Assembly (NCBI RefSeq): GCF_010093535.1 | Contig: NW_022985170.1 | Span: forward strand, 1,314,796-1,378,795 | Source of the DNA: Lindgomyces ingoldianus | Taxonomy: Eukaryota > Ascomycota > Dothideomycetes > Pleosporales > Lindgomycetaceae | DNA length: 64,000 nt | Direction of reading: 5' to 3' | In this document: positions 34,737 to 46,520 of the stretch, one piece after another | Position numbering within the stretch: position 1 is the stretch's first letter | Layout of the letters: each line of letters starts with the position of its first letter | Notes under the pieces: generated by a model | What the model saw: only the letters and a program-made list of their open reading frames with translations | Database searches by the model: none | Told to the model about the DNA's origin: nothing | Translations under genes and position numbers: made by a program

Positions 34737-35756
34737 CTACCACCCTTCGATTTGGAATTCAAACGATTTGTCTCCTTTCCCTTTCTCAATTGGATGCGCA
34801 TCTCCATCGAAAAGTGATCGTTCAATATAGAGCATCTTCCCACCGTTATCGACGAGGATGATTATATTCTTCTGCGTTCCATAGCATCCGGACGTGGCAT
34901 TGGCGGCTCTGTGCTTGACCACATCACCTACAGGATGTGCCGGCATATTCATTTCTTCCAGATCATCCTTTCCAACGGCAGGAACGAAAATACTGTGGCG
35001 TAGTTGGTTCAGATACATGTCCCACTCTTCATTTTCCTTCTGCCTGGGCATTGTGTCATGGCAAAGAACGGCAAACAACCTCTCAAGTAATTTCTCCTTG
35101 CTTTCCCTTTTCTCCACGCTCGCATCGATAGCGGCTTTGACCTCCTTTTCTCCGTTTACGACCTTCGGCCAGGATCGGTCACCATAGGCGGCATTGCTGA
35201 GAGCGTAGGTCTCGTGGGATTTCCCGGCCACCCATATCAAGCCAGCAGCATCCGGAGTGCGGTTAGAGATGATTGCAAGGCCTTTCCTTCCCCCTTTGAC
35301 AACATCCTGGATCTTTCCATACAGCAGGCTGAAGCCCCCAACTCCTCTTACCCCATCTTCCTCTACAAGCCTCTTCGCAAACTGCTCCGACGACTCGTCC
35401 ACTTTCGGGTCAGATTTCAGCCAGGCATTCGGAATAAGACCCCGACTTCGGGCCCCTTCAACAATTGCTTCGCCCTCTTCGCGGTAATTGGTGAGGACTG
35501 CGACTCGACCCTGACGAGTCACGCCAAGCCAAGTACCGTGGACGGGACGATGCAGATCGTAGCCTCCGAGGACTTGGGAGTCGGGTTCTGGCCACCATGT
35601 TGCATCTGCTGTTGGACGATGCAAGTATTCCTGGCGCCCTGAGTCAGTGGTTTGCCGAAGTGAGGTGAGAGAAGATGCAAGGAAATTTACATCTCTGTTG
35701 TTCAGGAGGATGAACGGGTACTGAGGATGCTCAGTGGTAACAATGGCGATACACAT
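34737..35756 (-). CDS. TANGO2/NRDE family protein
   Basis: The exons are 35756-35691 and 35630-34737, giving 319 residues. The 60-nt intron (35631-35690, GTAAAT donor, CACTGAC branch, CAG end) has no stop and keeps frame, so the region also reads as one uninterrupted frame. Splicing it out joins NNRD to EYLHRP and creates the diagnostic NNRDE motif near residue 23, which strongly supports the intron. Other hallmarks are the N-terminal MCIA with Cys2, a TWWPEP motif, a GTWLG motif and TNYRE, all typical of the family. TANGO2 homologs are conserved cytosolic/mitochondrial proteins first linked to Golgi organisation and recently to heme or lipid handling; the biochemical role is unsettled. Length is close to that of other fungal members. 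It is divergent from the gene starting at 36477. Confidence 0.92.
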   Translation of the reverse strand: MCIAIVTTEHPQYPFILLNNRDVNFLASSLTSLRQTTDSGRQEYLHRPTADATWWPEPDSQVLGGYDLHRPVHGTWLGVTRQGRVAVLTNYREEGEAIVEGARSRGLIPNAWLKSDPKVDESSEQFAKRLVEEDGVRGVGGFSLLYGKIQDVVKGGRKGLAIISNRTPDAAGLIWVAGKSHETYALSNAAYGDRSWPKVVNGEKEVKAAIDASVEKRESKEKLLERLFAVLCHDTMPRQKENEEWDMYLNQLRHSIFVPAVGKDDLEEMNMPAHPVGDVVKHRAANATSGCYGTQKNIIILVDNGGKMLYIERSLFDGDAHPIEKGKGDKSFEFQIEGW

Positions 35757-36476
35757 TCTGGAAACCTACAGGAACGCCTGTACTCTACTGGCTGCAGTCG
35801 TTCACAAGCAAGGAGAAATGTAAAACTGGTTTAGAAGAAGACGAGAGAAGGAAGCTGGAAGGAAATGTTTTGGTCGAGTGAAATCGATTCCAAAGTTCGG
35901 GAAAGTACGGGCGTCTAGTTTTAAAAGTGGCGGAGAAGTGCAGAGCGGTGTGATGAGCCCAAAGCGCCTACTTATATACGTGGATCCAGCAAGCAGGCCC
36001 AGACATCTGACCTGTACGGTGTCACGGCTCCATGGGGTGAGTGAAGGATGCTAGATGGCGAAGTGTGCATGCGTGATGGATGTCTGACGGGAAATGCTGG
36101 TCCGAGATTTTGGACTAGCAATTTTGCTCACACGACTGCAAAATGTTTGTTTGGAACATATTTCTTAAAGCAAAGTATCGAGGGGAGTTGCTTCACATTT
36201 ATGTACAACATCGACCCCTTATCCGACGCTGTTGCACTGCATGAGTGTTCGTGCAGTAGGATTGCTTTTCTTTGTGTCTATCCAGTCACGTGCGATTTGT
36301 GCTGACCTAGGAGCCGAGCCGCATTCCTCCTGGACTGGGCCTAACGCGTCACCCTCACTCCCAGCCAATCCATGCCACATCCTCAGCCCTACATGTTGCA
36401 TCAACCCGTCTAACGGTCTCGTTATCCCCAAACCTCCACGTTTCTTCCCGAACCGCATCTCCGGCCCACCCTAGAA
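35757..36476. promoter_or_regulatory. Divergent intergenic region, probable shared promoter
   Basis: These 720 bp separate the starts of the TANGO2-like gene (minus) and the DUF4870-like gene (plus), so both promoters lie here. I see no specific factor site that I would name. Short open frames in it are not convincing. Confidence 0.45.
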
Positions 36477-37180
36477 ATGGCAGACTTCGCGCCCTACCAA
36501 GACGTCCCCGAAACCCAACGCGCACTCTCTCCACCTCTACCCAGCAACTCTCCGCGACCCTCACCACGCGCTTCCCTCGACCGCACCCGAAATATAGGTA
36601 CCGCGGCAGTGACCTCGCCCCATAGCCAGACCTTCCCCCAGCGTGAATATTTTGGGAATCAGCAGGAGCCAGAGCGGGTAGCTTGGAATGCAGTGCCTGG
36701 CGGGTTTGGCGGAGGAAGAGAAGATGTGGATATGTTTGAGACCAGGTTGGGATTGAGGATGGACTACGAGGCTTGTCTGGCATACCTATTGTTGCCTCCT
36801 GCGGGAGGAGTCTTGTTGCTGGTGTTAGAGCATCGGAGTGACTATGTGCGGTTCCATGCATGGCAATCCAGCCTGTTGTTCGCCTTCGTCTTCGTAAGTT
36901 AGGAGCTGATATATGGGCAAGGATATGTATGTGCTAATGAGCTTAGGTTGTCCATATCATCTTCTCCTGGTCAAGCATAATATCTTGGCTTCTGTTCATC
37001 GGCGACCTTGGCCTGATTGGGTTTCTGACTTGGCATGCGTATAAAGATGGTAGGCGTCCTGATCGGGAAATTATTTTGAGGAACGAACTCAAGCTAACCC
37101 ACAGTGTAGCCGAAACCCTTGACAGGTACGAAGTCCCCTTCTTCGGTCCTCTAGCTAGCTCTATTCTAGACGACGAGTAG
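36477..37180 (+). CDS. Small multi-pass membrane protein of the DUF4870 (UPF0132-like) type
   Basis: The exons are 36477-36893, 36947-37049 and 37110-37180, giving 196 residues. The introns (53 and 60 nt) have GTAAGT and GTAGGC donors and TAG acceptors; the second contains GCTAAC. Using the TGTAG acceptor at 37109 is what keeps the last exon open and produces the ending ETLDRYEVPFFG. After a Pro/Ser-rich N-terminus of about 95 residues come a first hydrophobic segment (LAYLLLPPAGGVLLLVLEH), the motif YVRFHAWQS and two more hydrophobic segments (about 130-155 and 155-172). The RFHAxQ motif after the first helix is typical of the DUF4870/Tic20-like small membrane proteins. Function is not established. 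It shares its 5' intergenic region with the TANGO2-like gene. Confidence 0.82.
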
Positions 37181-37689
37181 GGGACTTCAATATTCTCACC
37201 TGCGCCCAGGGGTGACACACTCTCTTTCGCGATACGCGTAAATCCACAACTCGCAGCGGGTGCTTGATACCCCAGGAGAGCTGATCAGAACGAGGCAGCG
37301 AGGATCCTGACTTTTGAGGACCCTGATTTCAAGGTTCCTCTTCATGAAGCCGTTTGTCTGCGGTTCATGGCGTTCAGGGTGGGTTGCATGTTAAGGCGTC
37401 AAATGAGATTTCAGCATGTATTTCATAGTCCGTCTTAAGGGGAGGATGGCATTGGCTTTTCTCCTCTGCGAGCGCTATCTAGGTTGTGACTATTTGTAAT
37501 AAACTCCTTGCTATGAGGCTAGTGTGTGTCGGTGATGGTCATTGAACATGAACAAGGATTCGATCTGTCAGGCCAGCCGCCGGAATTCGGGAGAGCGTCA
37601 AGAGGCTGGCACATATCTCTCCAATATCAGAGCCCTTCCTATCTCATAGTACGTGCTAACTTGCAAACGTACAGCACAATCACTCCCAT
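37181..37689. other. Convergent 3' intergenic region
   Basis: This stretch lies between the ends of the DUF4870-like gene and the HEL117-like gene. Nothing is recognised; it should hold the terminators of both. Confidence 0.5.
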
Positions 37690-38786
37690 TCACCCAAACC
37701 GATCCCGAGCAATCTGCCTTAAATACTCCATCGTCTTCTCTTCCTTCGCCCTCCGTCCAGCCAACCTCTCTTCCCTCTCCGCATCCCTTGCCCTCATAAT
37801 CTCCTCCCTCCGGATCTCCCTCTCAGTCTTCTTCCGCTCCATCTCTTTCTTGCGCTTCTTATACGCATCGATCCCGTCATCGCCCATGAGATCGGCATCT
37901 CCAACCTCGACATCCCCGGCTTCCTTCGCATCGCGGAAGCCCTTCAATGTGTTGGTTGTCTCACGCTTCTTCTCAAGCTGGCGCTCACGAGAGCCAGGGT
38001 CGGCGCGTGGGATAAGCTCTTCAAGGCGGTCTTTTTGCGCTTTCCGGTCGGCTTTGCGAGCGTAATGGATATCGTCCATGTAGTTTTCGCGGTCTCGATC
38101 ACGGTCTTCTTCACCAAGCTCGTCTCGATATCGCAGGTCATCAAGCCTAGGGATTGTCGGGCCAGTCCGCCGAAGCGCTACATCGCGGGGCAGCGCCGGA
38201 CCAAACTCTTCGTCGTCGCTCTCTTGATCATCATGTCCTCCATCCGGCGAGTCGCGGGGATATCGCTCTAGAGACTGTGGTTGAGGCGCAGACGATGCGG
38301 TTCGTTTGGCTTTCTGGAGCGTTGCAGCATCGTACCATCCCTCTGCGAGATCTCCACGATTCCTCGCCAATGTTAGCTTACGGATGCTTACAAATTCGTG
38401 TATGGAGCAGGATGGAGAGGCAGAGGGGAGTTAGCATACCATCGTCCTACAAAGCTCTTCCACCTTCCCTTTAGCTCCTTCTCGTCTAAATCCTCGAGAT
38501 AAAGCTGCTTTTGAATTTCAAGATATGATGCAAATAACGGCTTGTACTCATTGTAGTCGTGTTTTGACAGCATCTGCGCTTTGAAAGGAAGGGCTATGGG
38601 GCGGGGTGGAGGAGAACGCGAGCGTCGTCTCTTATGGCGGTCATGTCGTTCACGATGGGGCGAGCGGGATCGGGGATGGCGGGAATGGTGATGGTGCTTC
38701 TCGGTGCGGGGTGCACGATATGGAGAGCGGGATTGTGATCGTGGCTTTCGGTGTCTGGTGTTGTTGGCGGATTCACGTTCAGGCAT
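37690..38786 (-). CDS. RS-rich HEL117-like protein, probable pre-mRNA splicing-associated factor
   Basis: The exons are 38786-38440 and 38362-37690, giving 339 residues. The 77-nt intron (GTATGC donor, GCTAAC near the 3' end, acceptor GCGAG) joins ...GRW to NRGDLAEGW. I chose the ATG at 38786 (MPERES) because the charged, RS-rich sequence begins there; an in-frame ATG 81 bases upstream would add 27 Pro-rich residues. Residues about 10-70 are rich in Arg-Ser and Arg-His pairs. A conserved central part (LFxSYLEIQKQ, GRWKSFVGRW) and a highly charged Lys/Glu/Arg coiled-coil C-terminus follow, including REIRREEIMRA. Fungal relatives are often labelled RNA helicase HEL117, although no helicase motif is present. 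RS-rich proteins of this kind are usually nuclear and spliceosome-associated; that role is inferred. Confidence 0.8.
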
Positions 38787-39358
38787 GGTGGGGTAAGGGG
38801 GAGTTGGTGATGGAGGTGGTAGGAAGACTTCAAGACGATTGGCCGACACGGTTCGCTTGGCATTCACCCATTTTTCTTTAGCCGTCCTCGCGTCTTAAAA
38901 ACCCTACCTCTCCTCTCAGCTCAACAAATTTTTGTGAAAACAAGACAATGTGCTACTTCCTTCAATCCTTGATTAACCAATTCTAAACGAATCATTCAGC
39001 ACCCCTCAGCAAGGTCTTTGCCAAGCAGGCTTTCCGAGACAGCCTGCCTCGATCCCGGAACCCTTATTATAGTTGGCACATATCTCCAATTTAGCTCCGA
39101 TCAAAAACCGGGAAACAATAGACAACGCCGGAAACAACCTCAAGAACTTTCGGCATGAGATGCTCATGTGAGAAGCTCATGAAGTGTTCCTGATCGTGGA
39201 CTGCGGGGTAGATGCGTCATGACGGGCCAGCGGTGCCTGGCTTCTGGAATTTCATAATTCCTGATGGATATTTTGGGTGCTCATGACTTCACAAGATGCC
39301 AGGTTGTTCGTTTTACTAATATCCTCTCTTGTATTTTCTGTGATTGTACCAGCTTAAC
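38787..39358. other. Intergenic, nothing recognised
   Basis: This contains the upstream region of the HEL117-like gene (minus) and of the decayed hydrolase (plus). No repeat or gene is visible. Confidence 0.45.
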
Positions 39359-40963
39359 ATGCATTTGACTTTGGTCCTACTATACTCCATCCTGTTTGCA
39401 TCAGCTGCAAGCTCAACCTTTCAGACCGCCCCAAAATGTCGATTCTCTCCCCAACACTCTCAACAAGACATTCTCACCAACGGTGATACTTTCATATGGG
39501 ATCTTTTGTACTGAGAAGGTCACTTCCACCAAGACAACGTTGGATATAATACAGCCAATGAAATGACATATGATGGCACCCTCCTGGACCCTCGAACGGG
39601 TCTCAACAACATTGGCGGGCTACATCCCTTCAACGCAGCTAGAAAAGAGTCTCTCCATGTCATGGTACTAACGCATGCTATCGCGGGCAACCGCCACGCG
39701 GCCCGCTTCCTGTCACCCGAACAGCCAGACCACGCAGCTACTGTTGCGGTCGATATCTTGGAGAAGAAGCTCGATACATGTCTTAAGTTTAATAGGACAT
39801 ACCCGGGGTTCGGTCGCTTTCTGCCTTGGTTCTTAAGCAATGAGATAGATTTACGCCCAACAGCCGACTAGGTGAATCGAGTCCCAGCTCACGATAATGG
39901 GTTAGTCGACTTTACTTGCATGCTCTTTGAATTTCTAACTTAGACCAAGAGAGCTGCTCTGAGCTGTATACGGTGCAGTCGAAGCCTTCGAACAATGGAA
40001 AAATTTAAGGTTACAGAGCCTCGCAAAGAGATGGCAAAAGTGGCTAGACTACACGAAAGTGACGGCTGAAGAGGTAAGTCTACCTAGAATATAGGTTTAT
40101 TTCGATCTAAAACGAAGATAATAGGTTTTCTACAATGGTATAGGTCGTGTCTGTGCTGTAGAAAGCATCAGGAATCAATCAGTGCCTATTGGTGGCTTTA
40201 ACCAATCCTACATTTGCGAAGGGACCCAGGCCCTAAACGACCCGTACGAAGGCGAACCGTTCACTTTGTGGCTGTATCTGTTCTCCCCATGCCTTACAGC
40301 CACCGACAAGGCGGATATATGGGCCGTGAAGCGCCCACAACTCGTATTGGTTGAGTGGGATTCCAATACTTCTCTCGGCAACGTCACCGTGTAAAGGGGG
40401 TATTGGTATTCCAGCCACGAATAGTGGAAGATTCTTGAGATGCCATATCTAGATGTGCCACTCATTAAGCGGATTTTCCACAACTGAACGAGCTCGGACT
40501 TGTAACTCGTATCTAAACAATCTCCCTGGGATGTATGCGTCAGTGAACAACATCACAGATTCCAGTTGCCAGATTCGAGGTTACATATTGAGTGTCGGTA
40601 TTCCAAGCACCTCCAACCAAACAGTGCAAGAGTTGGACGTCGTCACTCCGTATGCAGTCTTTCCGACTATTCTTTTCAATCGTAGTATTGGCCTTGCCTG
40701 GTGGAAGAACATGGTGGATGGGAAGGGAATGCAAAACCCATACGGCTCAACCAAATCCGAAAGGGTAGATGGAGGGGATATCAGCAGCTTTGTGAGCTGG
40801 AACAGCAAGATCACAACTGTTACAGCAATCCTCGGCGGCGTTACAGGATTCATGAAGACAAAATGAAGAGAGAAAAGTTATACGACTAATTTATTAGCGT
40901 CGCACGACGAGAGTACGAAAATTCATTCGGACAAAGATTGAGGGGAGAAAACGTAGAACTCTG
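39359..40963 (+). pseudogene. Decayed secreted glycoside hydrolase, probably endo-beta-1,2-glucanase (GH162-like)
   Basis: It starts with a clear signal peptide (MHLTLVLLYSILFASA). The gene structure is still visible: introns at 39901-39943 (GTTAGT, CTAAC, TAG) and 40074-40124 (GTAAGT to TAG). Conserved segments include GLHPFNAARKESLHVM, THAIAG, YPGFGRFLPW, QKWLDYTK, NDPYEGEPFTLWLY, KILEMPYLDVP, ARTCNSYLNNLPGMYASV and VTPYAVFPT. I recall these from fungal endo-beta-1,2-glucanase-like proteins, but the family name is from memory. In-frame stops lie at 39512, 39869, 39960, 40392 and 40422. There is one frameshift near 40486 (two bases short) and another near 40850; the homologous C-terminus continues in the shifted frame to about 40960, with one more stop. 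The first five stops sit at expected Trp or Gln codons. It is not functional. Confidence 0.8.
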
Positions 40964-42201
40964 TCTTCCCAAAGCCCAGGTGGCGATTACTGTGGCAGTG
41001 AGGGATTATGAGTCTTGCCGGTAAGCCCTGGCTCCACCCCCAGTACGCTGTACTGGTGTGAGCTTCTAGAAACAGGCATCGGTCTATATTTATATGGGAG
41101 ATTCCATATAGCAGCGGCAACAACAACTGTACTGACAGGTACAGAGCATGGTGCGAATCTAACCTCATCTCACCTTTCCTCATGCAAATAAACTCTGTGC
41201 CACCGTCGGTCGACGAATAACACCGCAATACCGACAATCACGTCAACATGTGTACTCGGGATCTGGTTGGAAACGCTGCATCCAGATCTATATGGCATGT
41301 CGATGATGCTGATGAACTTTAGAGAAGGTCGAGACACAGCCTATTTATCGCGTAGCTTTAACATGGTTTAGCAACGCCATCGCGAAACATAGTTTACGTT
41401 TTCGCTCTTCTCAGGTGTCTCCTCCAAGCCACCACATTCAAGGCAAGCTTCTGGAGTGACTCTAGCATTCACCAGAATAGTCTTCCTAATGAGGATAATT
41501 AAACGAGGATCGGCGTCGCGCTTGACCGATGTTAAACGTCATTCGTCGGAGATTTCACTCCCGTCCTCCGACTTCAGGATCTGACCACTCAGCACCTTCG
41601 CTCACTACCCCCATCCAACCGTGAGCAGTCGATCTTCCGGCCTTGAGAGGAGACCCGAAGTCCATTTCGCAGCACACCACTACCCGTCATCATCAGCAAA
41701 GTTTCGCAATCATTACAAAAAAAGCTCGAGAAACAAAATTCTTCGACGCTCTAGGCTACAAATATGCATGGAAAGGGTTCTTGCGAGAGAAAAAGTGTAT
41801 TTATGTACTAGCGCCACGCAAATGTCCAGATGTAGGTATGCAACTACGGTCCAGCAGAAGCAAAATGACGGCCCGCATGGTCTCTTACAATACCAATGTT
41901 TGTCGGGAAATCCCAAGGCGCCGTGCCATCAAACCTCAGAACACTTAATAATGGTTCTTACCTTTCTTATTGGCACCAACACCCCGTTTCATGTGCGTCG
42001 TGCAGCGCCTTCGTCACTCACCCTGTCTTCCACCAAGCTATTTGTAGGTTACTAAGGCAGCCATGTCCCGTTCGGCCCCACTTTCTCTGACATGCGGCCA
42101 GTCTGATATATGTACTGGCCGGTGTTGCTCGTTGACGCGGCCTTTGCTCTGCTATTTGCTTTCGCTGAGATAGGCGTTCTGTTGCGCGCAGACAGTTCAT
42201 C
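40964..42201. other. Intergenic, upstream of the DUF3112 gene
   Basis: This 1.2 kb has several overlapping short frames (for example 41621-42055) but no recognisable protein, and it lies directly upstream of the DUF3112 start. It probably contains that gene's promoter and 5' UTR. Confidence 0.45.
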
Positions 42202-44183
42202 ATGTCTTCTCCTCAGGGTGGTCAAGGAGGTCAAGGAGGTCAAGGAGGTCCCCCTTTAGTATGTATCTTGAGAATTGTTTGCTAGAGGGAAAGTTAACCG
42301 TATGTAGGGGCAACATGGCCCACCAGTACAATCAGGTCCTCCATATGCACCACAAAACGACAGTCTGGGTGGTGTACCTAGCATAATGCCCGATATTCCT
42401 ATAACGGCCGCCTTTCTTTTCCTCTATGTTGTCTTCGCAATTATCCATATTGTAATATTCAAGAAGAACAATGCCCGAGGGCACAAATTTTTGTTTTCGG
42501 GGGCCATGTTTGGTAAGTCAAACTCGAATCTGCGAATATAAAACTTACCTGGAGCTAGGTTTCTGCACAATTCGAATAATAACAATGTCCTTGCGAATAG
42601 CGTGGGCATGTCATGCTCGAAATATCAGTCTGGCGATTGCGGCTCAAATCTTCGTCTATGTTGGAACCGTCATTTTGTTCATTATGAACTGGTTTTTCGC
42701 GCAAAGAATCATCCGCGCTCAGCATCCAAGATGGGGGTGGTCAAAGCCTTACCGTGTTCTCCACCGAGCCGGCCTTTTCTTCCTGATCACCTGCTTATTG
42801 ATGCTCATTGTAGCATCGATTCAGCAATTCTTCACTTTGGATGAATATATACACAAGATCGATCGCAATCTCCAACTCACGGGCCAGACTTACTTCGCAG
42901 TATTCTGTCTTGCTCCAGCAATCCTGATCTTAATTTCGGTCATTCTCCCAAGAAGGGGCACCGAAAAGTTTGGCGCTGGCCGACTTCGTAACAACATCTC
43001 AATCCTTCTTTTGGCCGTTTTCATGCTTTCGGCTGGGGCCATTTTCCGTTGCGTTACAACATGGCTTCCACCTTCTCCTCTTCGAAACCCTCAAACCGGA
43101 TGGCCAAACCCTTCGCCGTGGTATTTTTCTCGAACTTGCTTCTACATCTTTAACTTTACTACTGAAATTATCGTTGTCATCTTATACGCACTTGTTCGCT
43201 TCGACCTCCGTTTCCACGTCCCAGACGGTTCGAAACGCGCTGGAGATTACCATGACGGACGCTATCACGTGGGTATTATTGGCAACGAAAAGAATCTCAA
43301 GCGCGCCTCGAGCGGGCCAATGTATACAGCGCATCCCAATGTCTCAGCCGACACGCTACACGAGTATGAGTCGTCCCTCTTCGACGATACTCGCACACTT
43401 GCTGATTCGTTACGATACCCATCCTCCGTCCTTGAAGTCGACTCCAAGACCGGACATTGGAAGATCAAGCGCATATCTGGCGCATCTTCCATTCGCACAC
43501 ACCACTCGCACATGTCCAATCCCAGCCTATGGAGTCCAGATCGCGATACCTACGTCAGCGGCGATGTCCCTCCCATTCCATCACTCCCCGACAAAGGGGA
43601 TTGGCCGCTTCGCGAATCCCAGCTCCCACGCGGCTCAATCCCAGTAATGGAGCACCGGAATCGGAGAAGTACATCTGGAGGAACGTCGAACAAGAGTAAC
43701 GAGATAGAGGGCCACGATATGAATGGTTTCGATATGAGCAGCGCTATTGCGGACGCGTTAGCGAGACTTGAAGGCACTAGTGGGAAACATGCACTGCCAC
43801 CGGGATACGATACCATAACCCCAATCGATGCGAGGAGACCAGAATCCTCAGATATCCCAAAGAAAGTAGGAGAGTATTCGACAACGAGACATACTGCGAG
43901 TTCTGATCTGCCGGGAAAGACGTATCCAACAGCGCTAGCTCCGGCTCCAGCGCAAATCCGACCTCAATCACACAACGCTAGATCGGATCTCCCCGCCAAA
44001 ATCATGCCCCCAGAACCAAGTCCGCCACAACCCTCCGAAGGCACGGGGAGGAATGAACCCAGTTTCGAAACCGCAGAAGAGGAACCCAGGCGATTTAGCT
44101 TCGAAGCTCTGCCATGGAGAGGCGAGGAGGGATATGAGCGCAGTTTGAGCTCAAGTGAAAGGGATTTGGAGAGGAGAAGTTAG
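42202..44183 (+). CDS. DUF3112 seven-helix membrane protein
   Basis: The exons are 42202-42258, 42308-42512 and 42559-44183, giving 628 residues. The introns (49 and 46 nt) have GTATGT and GTAAGT donors and TAG acceptors; the first contains GTTAAC. The N-terminus has GGQ repeats (residues 5-16). About seven hydrophobic helices follow between residues 50 and 330, with the loops containing FAQRI, FGAGRLRNN, WLPPSPLR, WYFSRTCFYIFNF and the ending RFDLRFHVPDGSK. That order is characteristic of the fungal DUF3112 family, whose overall shape resembles RTA1-like membrane proteins. The second half is a long hydrophilic, Ser/Pro-rich cytosolic tail. No molecular function is established for the family. 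Confidence 0.85.
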
Positions 44184-46359
44184 AAGTAATTGTTACGAAT
44201 ATTGCGTAAGGTCATGAGCGTCGGCGTTTACGTGTATGTGTGTGCTTTGTTAGGAGGCTTTTTGTATATTTATCATGAATAGGTCGCAAGTACCTATGCT
44301 ACACAATATTATGAATTCAGATTGAGAATTGGGTTCGATGGCCGTGTTGCGGGGCATCTGGGGCGTAGGTGGGCTTATGCCACATGGAATTTGGTCATCG
44401 TCTACTTTCACAATCTTCACCTGGGTTAGGATAAGATTGGACACATTCAGTGTTCATCCACTCAACAAAAGACAAGCCTATTGAACATGTTTATATGTAC
44501 AACTCCGAATTCTAAAGAGGTACTTGAATATTGGGTATGGCACCTGGAGCACTTGTCGAAGCACTAACACAGAAAGAAAAGACACATACGTGGAGTGGAA
44601 TCAAAAATGCCATACTTTCCTTGGACGTGTGATACTAGAAGAATGGTTGCTTTCACGAAGAAAAAAATGGCAAGATCCATGTCGACAGTGGCCTGGGTCT
44701 CGTGCTACAAACGATTGAGTGCCAAGTGTATAGAGTTCTATGGGAGAAGAATTCCGACTGATTCCTGGAGATGGCCTGGATCTGAGCGATTGGCGCCTTG
44801 GATGTTCAGCCGGCTATCTGAAGAGATAAAATCGATGCTCTCAATGGCACTGAAGCAATTCTCTCGAAATTTTGTACCCCAGTGTTATGTGCGCCTGAGA
44901 ACTAGAAGTATCGCCTTAAGCGCAGTATAGACTCTGGGCCGGAGAACACTCGTTTCTCGGTTTCTAGCATTGAACTTGGATTCGCAATTATTGAGTGATC
45001 CAGAAGGGAAACTTTAAAAAAATCTAGAATTTCATGGATTTTCTAGCCCGAACAAATCTTCCACCCGGATGACATTAACGAGGCTTAAAACCATATAGTC
45101 TATGCTGCTATGGCAGGAACACAGGGGGGTTTGAAGGGCCACGACCCCCCAAGAAATACATTCCGAAAATATGCAACATACCAACTCCCTCAGGTCTAGT
45201 TCCGTGGCCCAACCTTATAAAGTGCTCTGAAGGCATTCCTGGAACCTCTGTTCACAGCAAAAGAATACGACGTGTATGCTCCGACTCTCTGAGTCCACGC
45301 CTCCTTGGAAATCCGCGGCCAGACATACAATAAAACAAGAAAGCGAAAGATTATGTTCTCAGATCCTGGAAATTTGACGGCATTTAACTCTTAAAATTGG
45401 ACTGAAGACTGAGGTTATGCGAAAACAGACCTTTTCTAAACTATTATGGTCGATTTCGATGTGTGAATGAGAACTAGAAAGTCTCATGGCGGGTTACCCA
45501 GAGAGCCCAGGCGAGATCAAAAACCGATGCTCGTTTTCACGTTGGCCGTGGGAAATATCCTGAAACGGCTACGGGATTTGTCGAAAGAAGTTGGGTTCAT
45601 GCAAAACTGCTGCTCGGAAGATCTTATACCCAATATTAAGGAATCAGCTTACGCGTCAGTATGTGGAGTTTGTCGCCCTAGAAGACTTCAAAATCGAGTT
45701 GTCCGGTCCCAAATTCCCCACCCCAACCCCAACCCTTAGTCCAAATCGATGACGCCTACGTCTCATGGCCTTCCAACCCTCCAAGAGCTCCCTAAAACGC
45801 CTTTCCGAATTCGCTACAATATCGTTGTTGCACAGGAGATGATGGAGCCGGCTGACATCTGCCAAGTCGGAGAATCAGATCTATTTAGATCCTACGCTGA
45901 TGGCAGTTGGTTCACTAGCGCTGACGCCATGGTAGTGAGGCTGTGGTGCAGTTATGATTAGCTCAACCGTTTGCGAATGGCGGGGTAATTTTGAGAATGG
46001 GATGTAAGCGTGGGTTGCTATGACTTCCATCCAACGTGTTGCTCATTCGTTGGGTGTGAGTCGGAATAAGTTTAAGATTGCGGCATTAGCGTAGAAGGAG
46101 TATATTTTCCCAAAGTTTCTCACAGCTGCCATTTGTTAAGTCCGGATACGTTTGTGGATGTTCACCATGCCTCATGGCTTTTGAAGATAGAAAATTTATA
46201 TTCGTCTGACGTCTTCGGTTTGGTCCGATCCTAGAGCACATGGAAGTAATCGATATTTTTTTCGACCCTGCAAGGATATTCAACTAAGGTGGCTACGATT
46301 CCACCCTTTAAGTTCTCGCATAAGTGCGCGAGGATATGGTTTCGAGATTCCCTTATGAG
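44184..46359. other. Gene-poor 2.2-kb region, nothing recognised
   Basis: Short frames occur on both strands (for example 44595-44930 and 45467-45739), but none has a recognisable domain, a convincing intron context or a signal peptide. Some may be debris of genes related to the oxidoreductase fragment that follows. Confidence 0.4.
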
Positions 46360-46520
46360 CATCCAGCTCAGGATGCCGAGGCTGGACAGGGATACAGAGT
46401 CCAGCCCATGAGGCTGATGGCCGCACTCGGGTGTTTCTTGACTAAGTAGTATGCGGTTGATACACCAAAGAACCCGGCACCAACGATGACGTAAGAGGAG
46501 GAGAACTTGTGGTATGAAAG
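46360..46520 (-). pseudogene. Fragment of an FAD-dependent (DAO-type) oxidoreductase
   Basis: On the minus strand this reads SSYVIVGAGFFGVSTAYYLV followed by KKHPSAAISLM and then YPCPASAS and a stop. GAGFFG is the GxGxxG nucleotide-binding loop at the start of amine/sarcosine-oxidase-type FAD proteins, and the following beta strand and YPxPxAAS segment are in the expected order. The rest of the roughly 400-residue enzyme is not recognisable downstream. It is a short relic, not a gene. Confidence 0.55.

Noticed and set aside
37526..38474. Plus-strand frames of 179 and 106 codons
   Set aside because: They are antisense to the HEL117-like coding exons.
38787..38867. 27 extra N-terminal residues for the HEL117-like protein from an upstream ATG
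   Set aside because: The Pro-rich extension is unlike the conserved start; the ATG at 38786 begins the charged RS-rich protein directly. Not excluded.
41621..42055. 144-codon frame upstream of the DUF3112 gene
   Set aside because: No recognisable domain, no conserved composition, and it overlaps other frames in the probable 5' untranslated region of the next gene.
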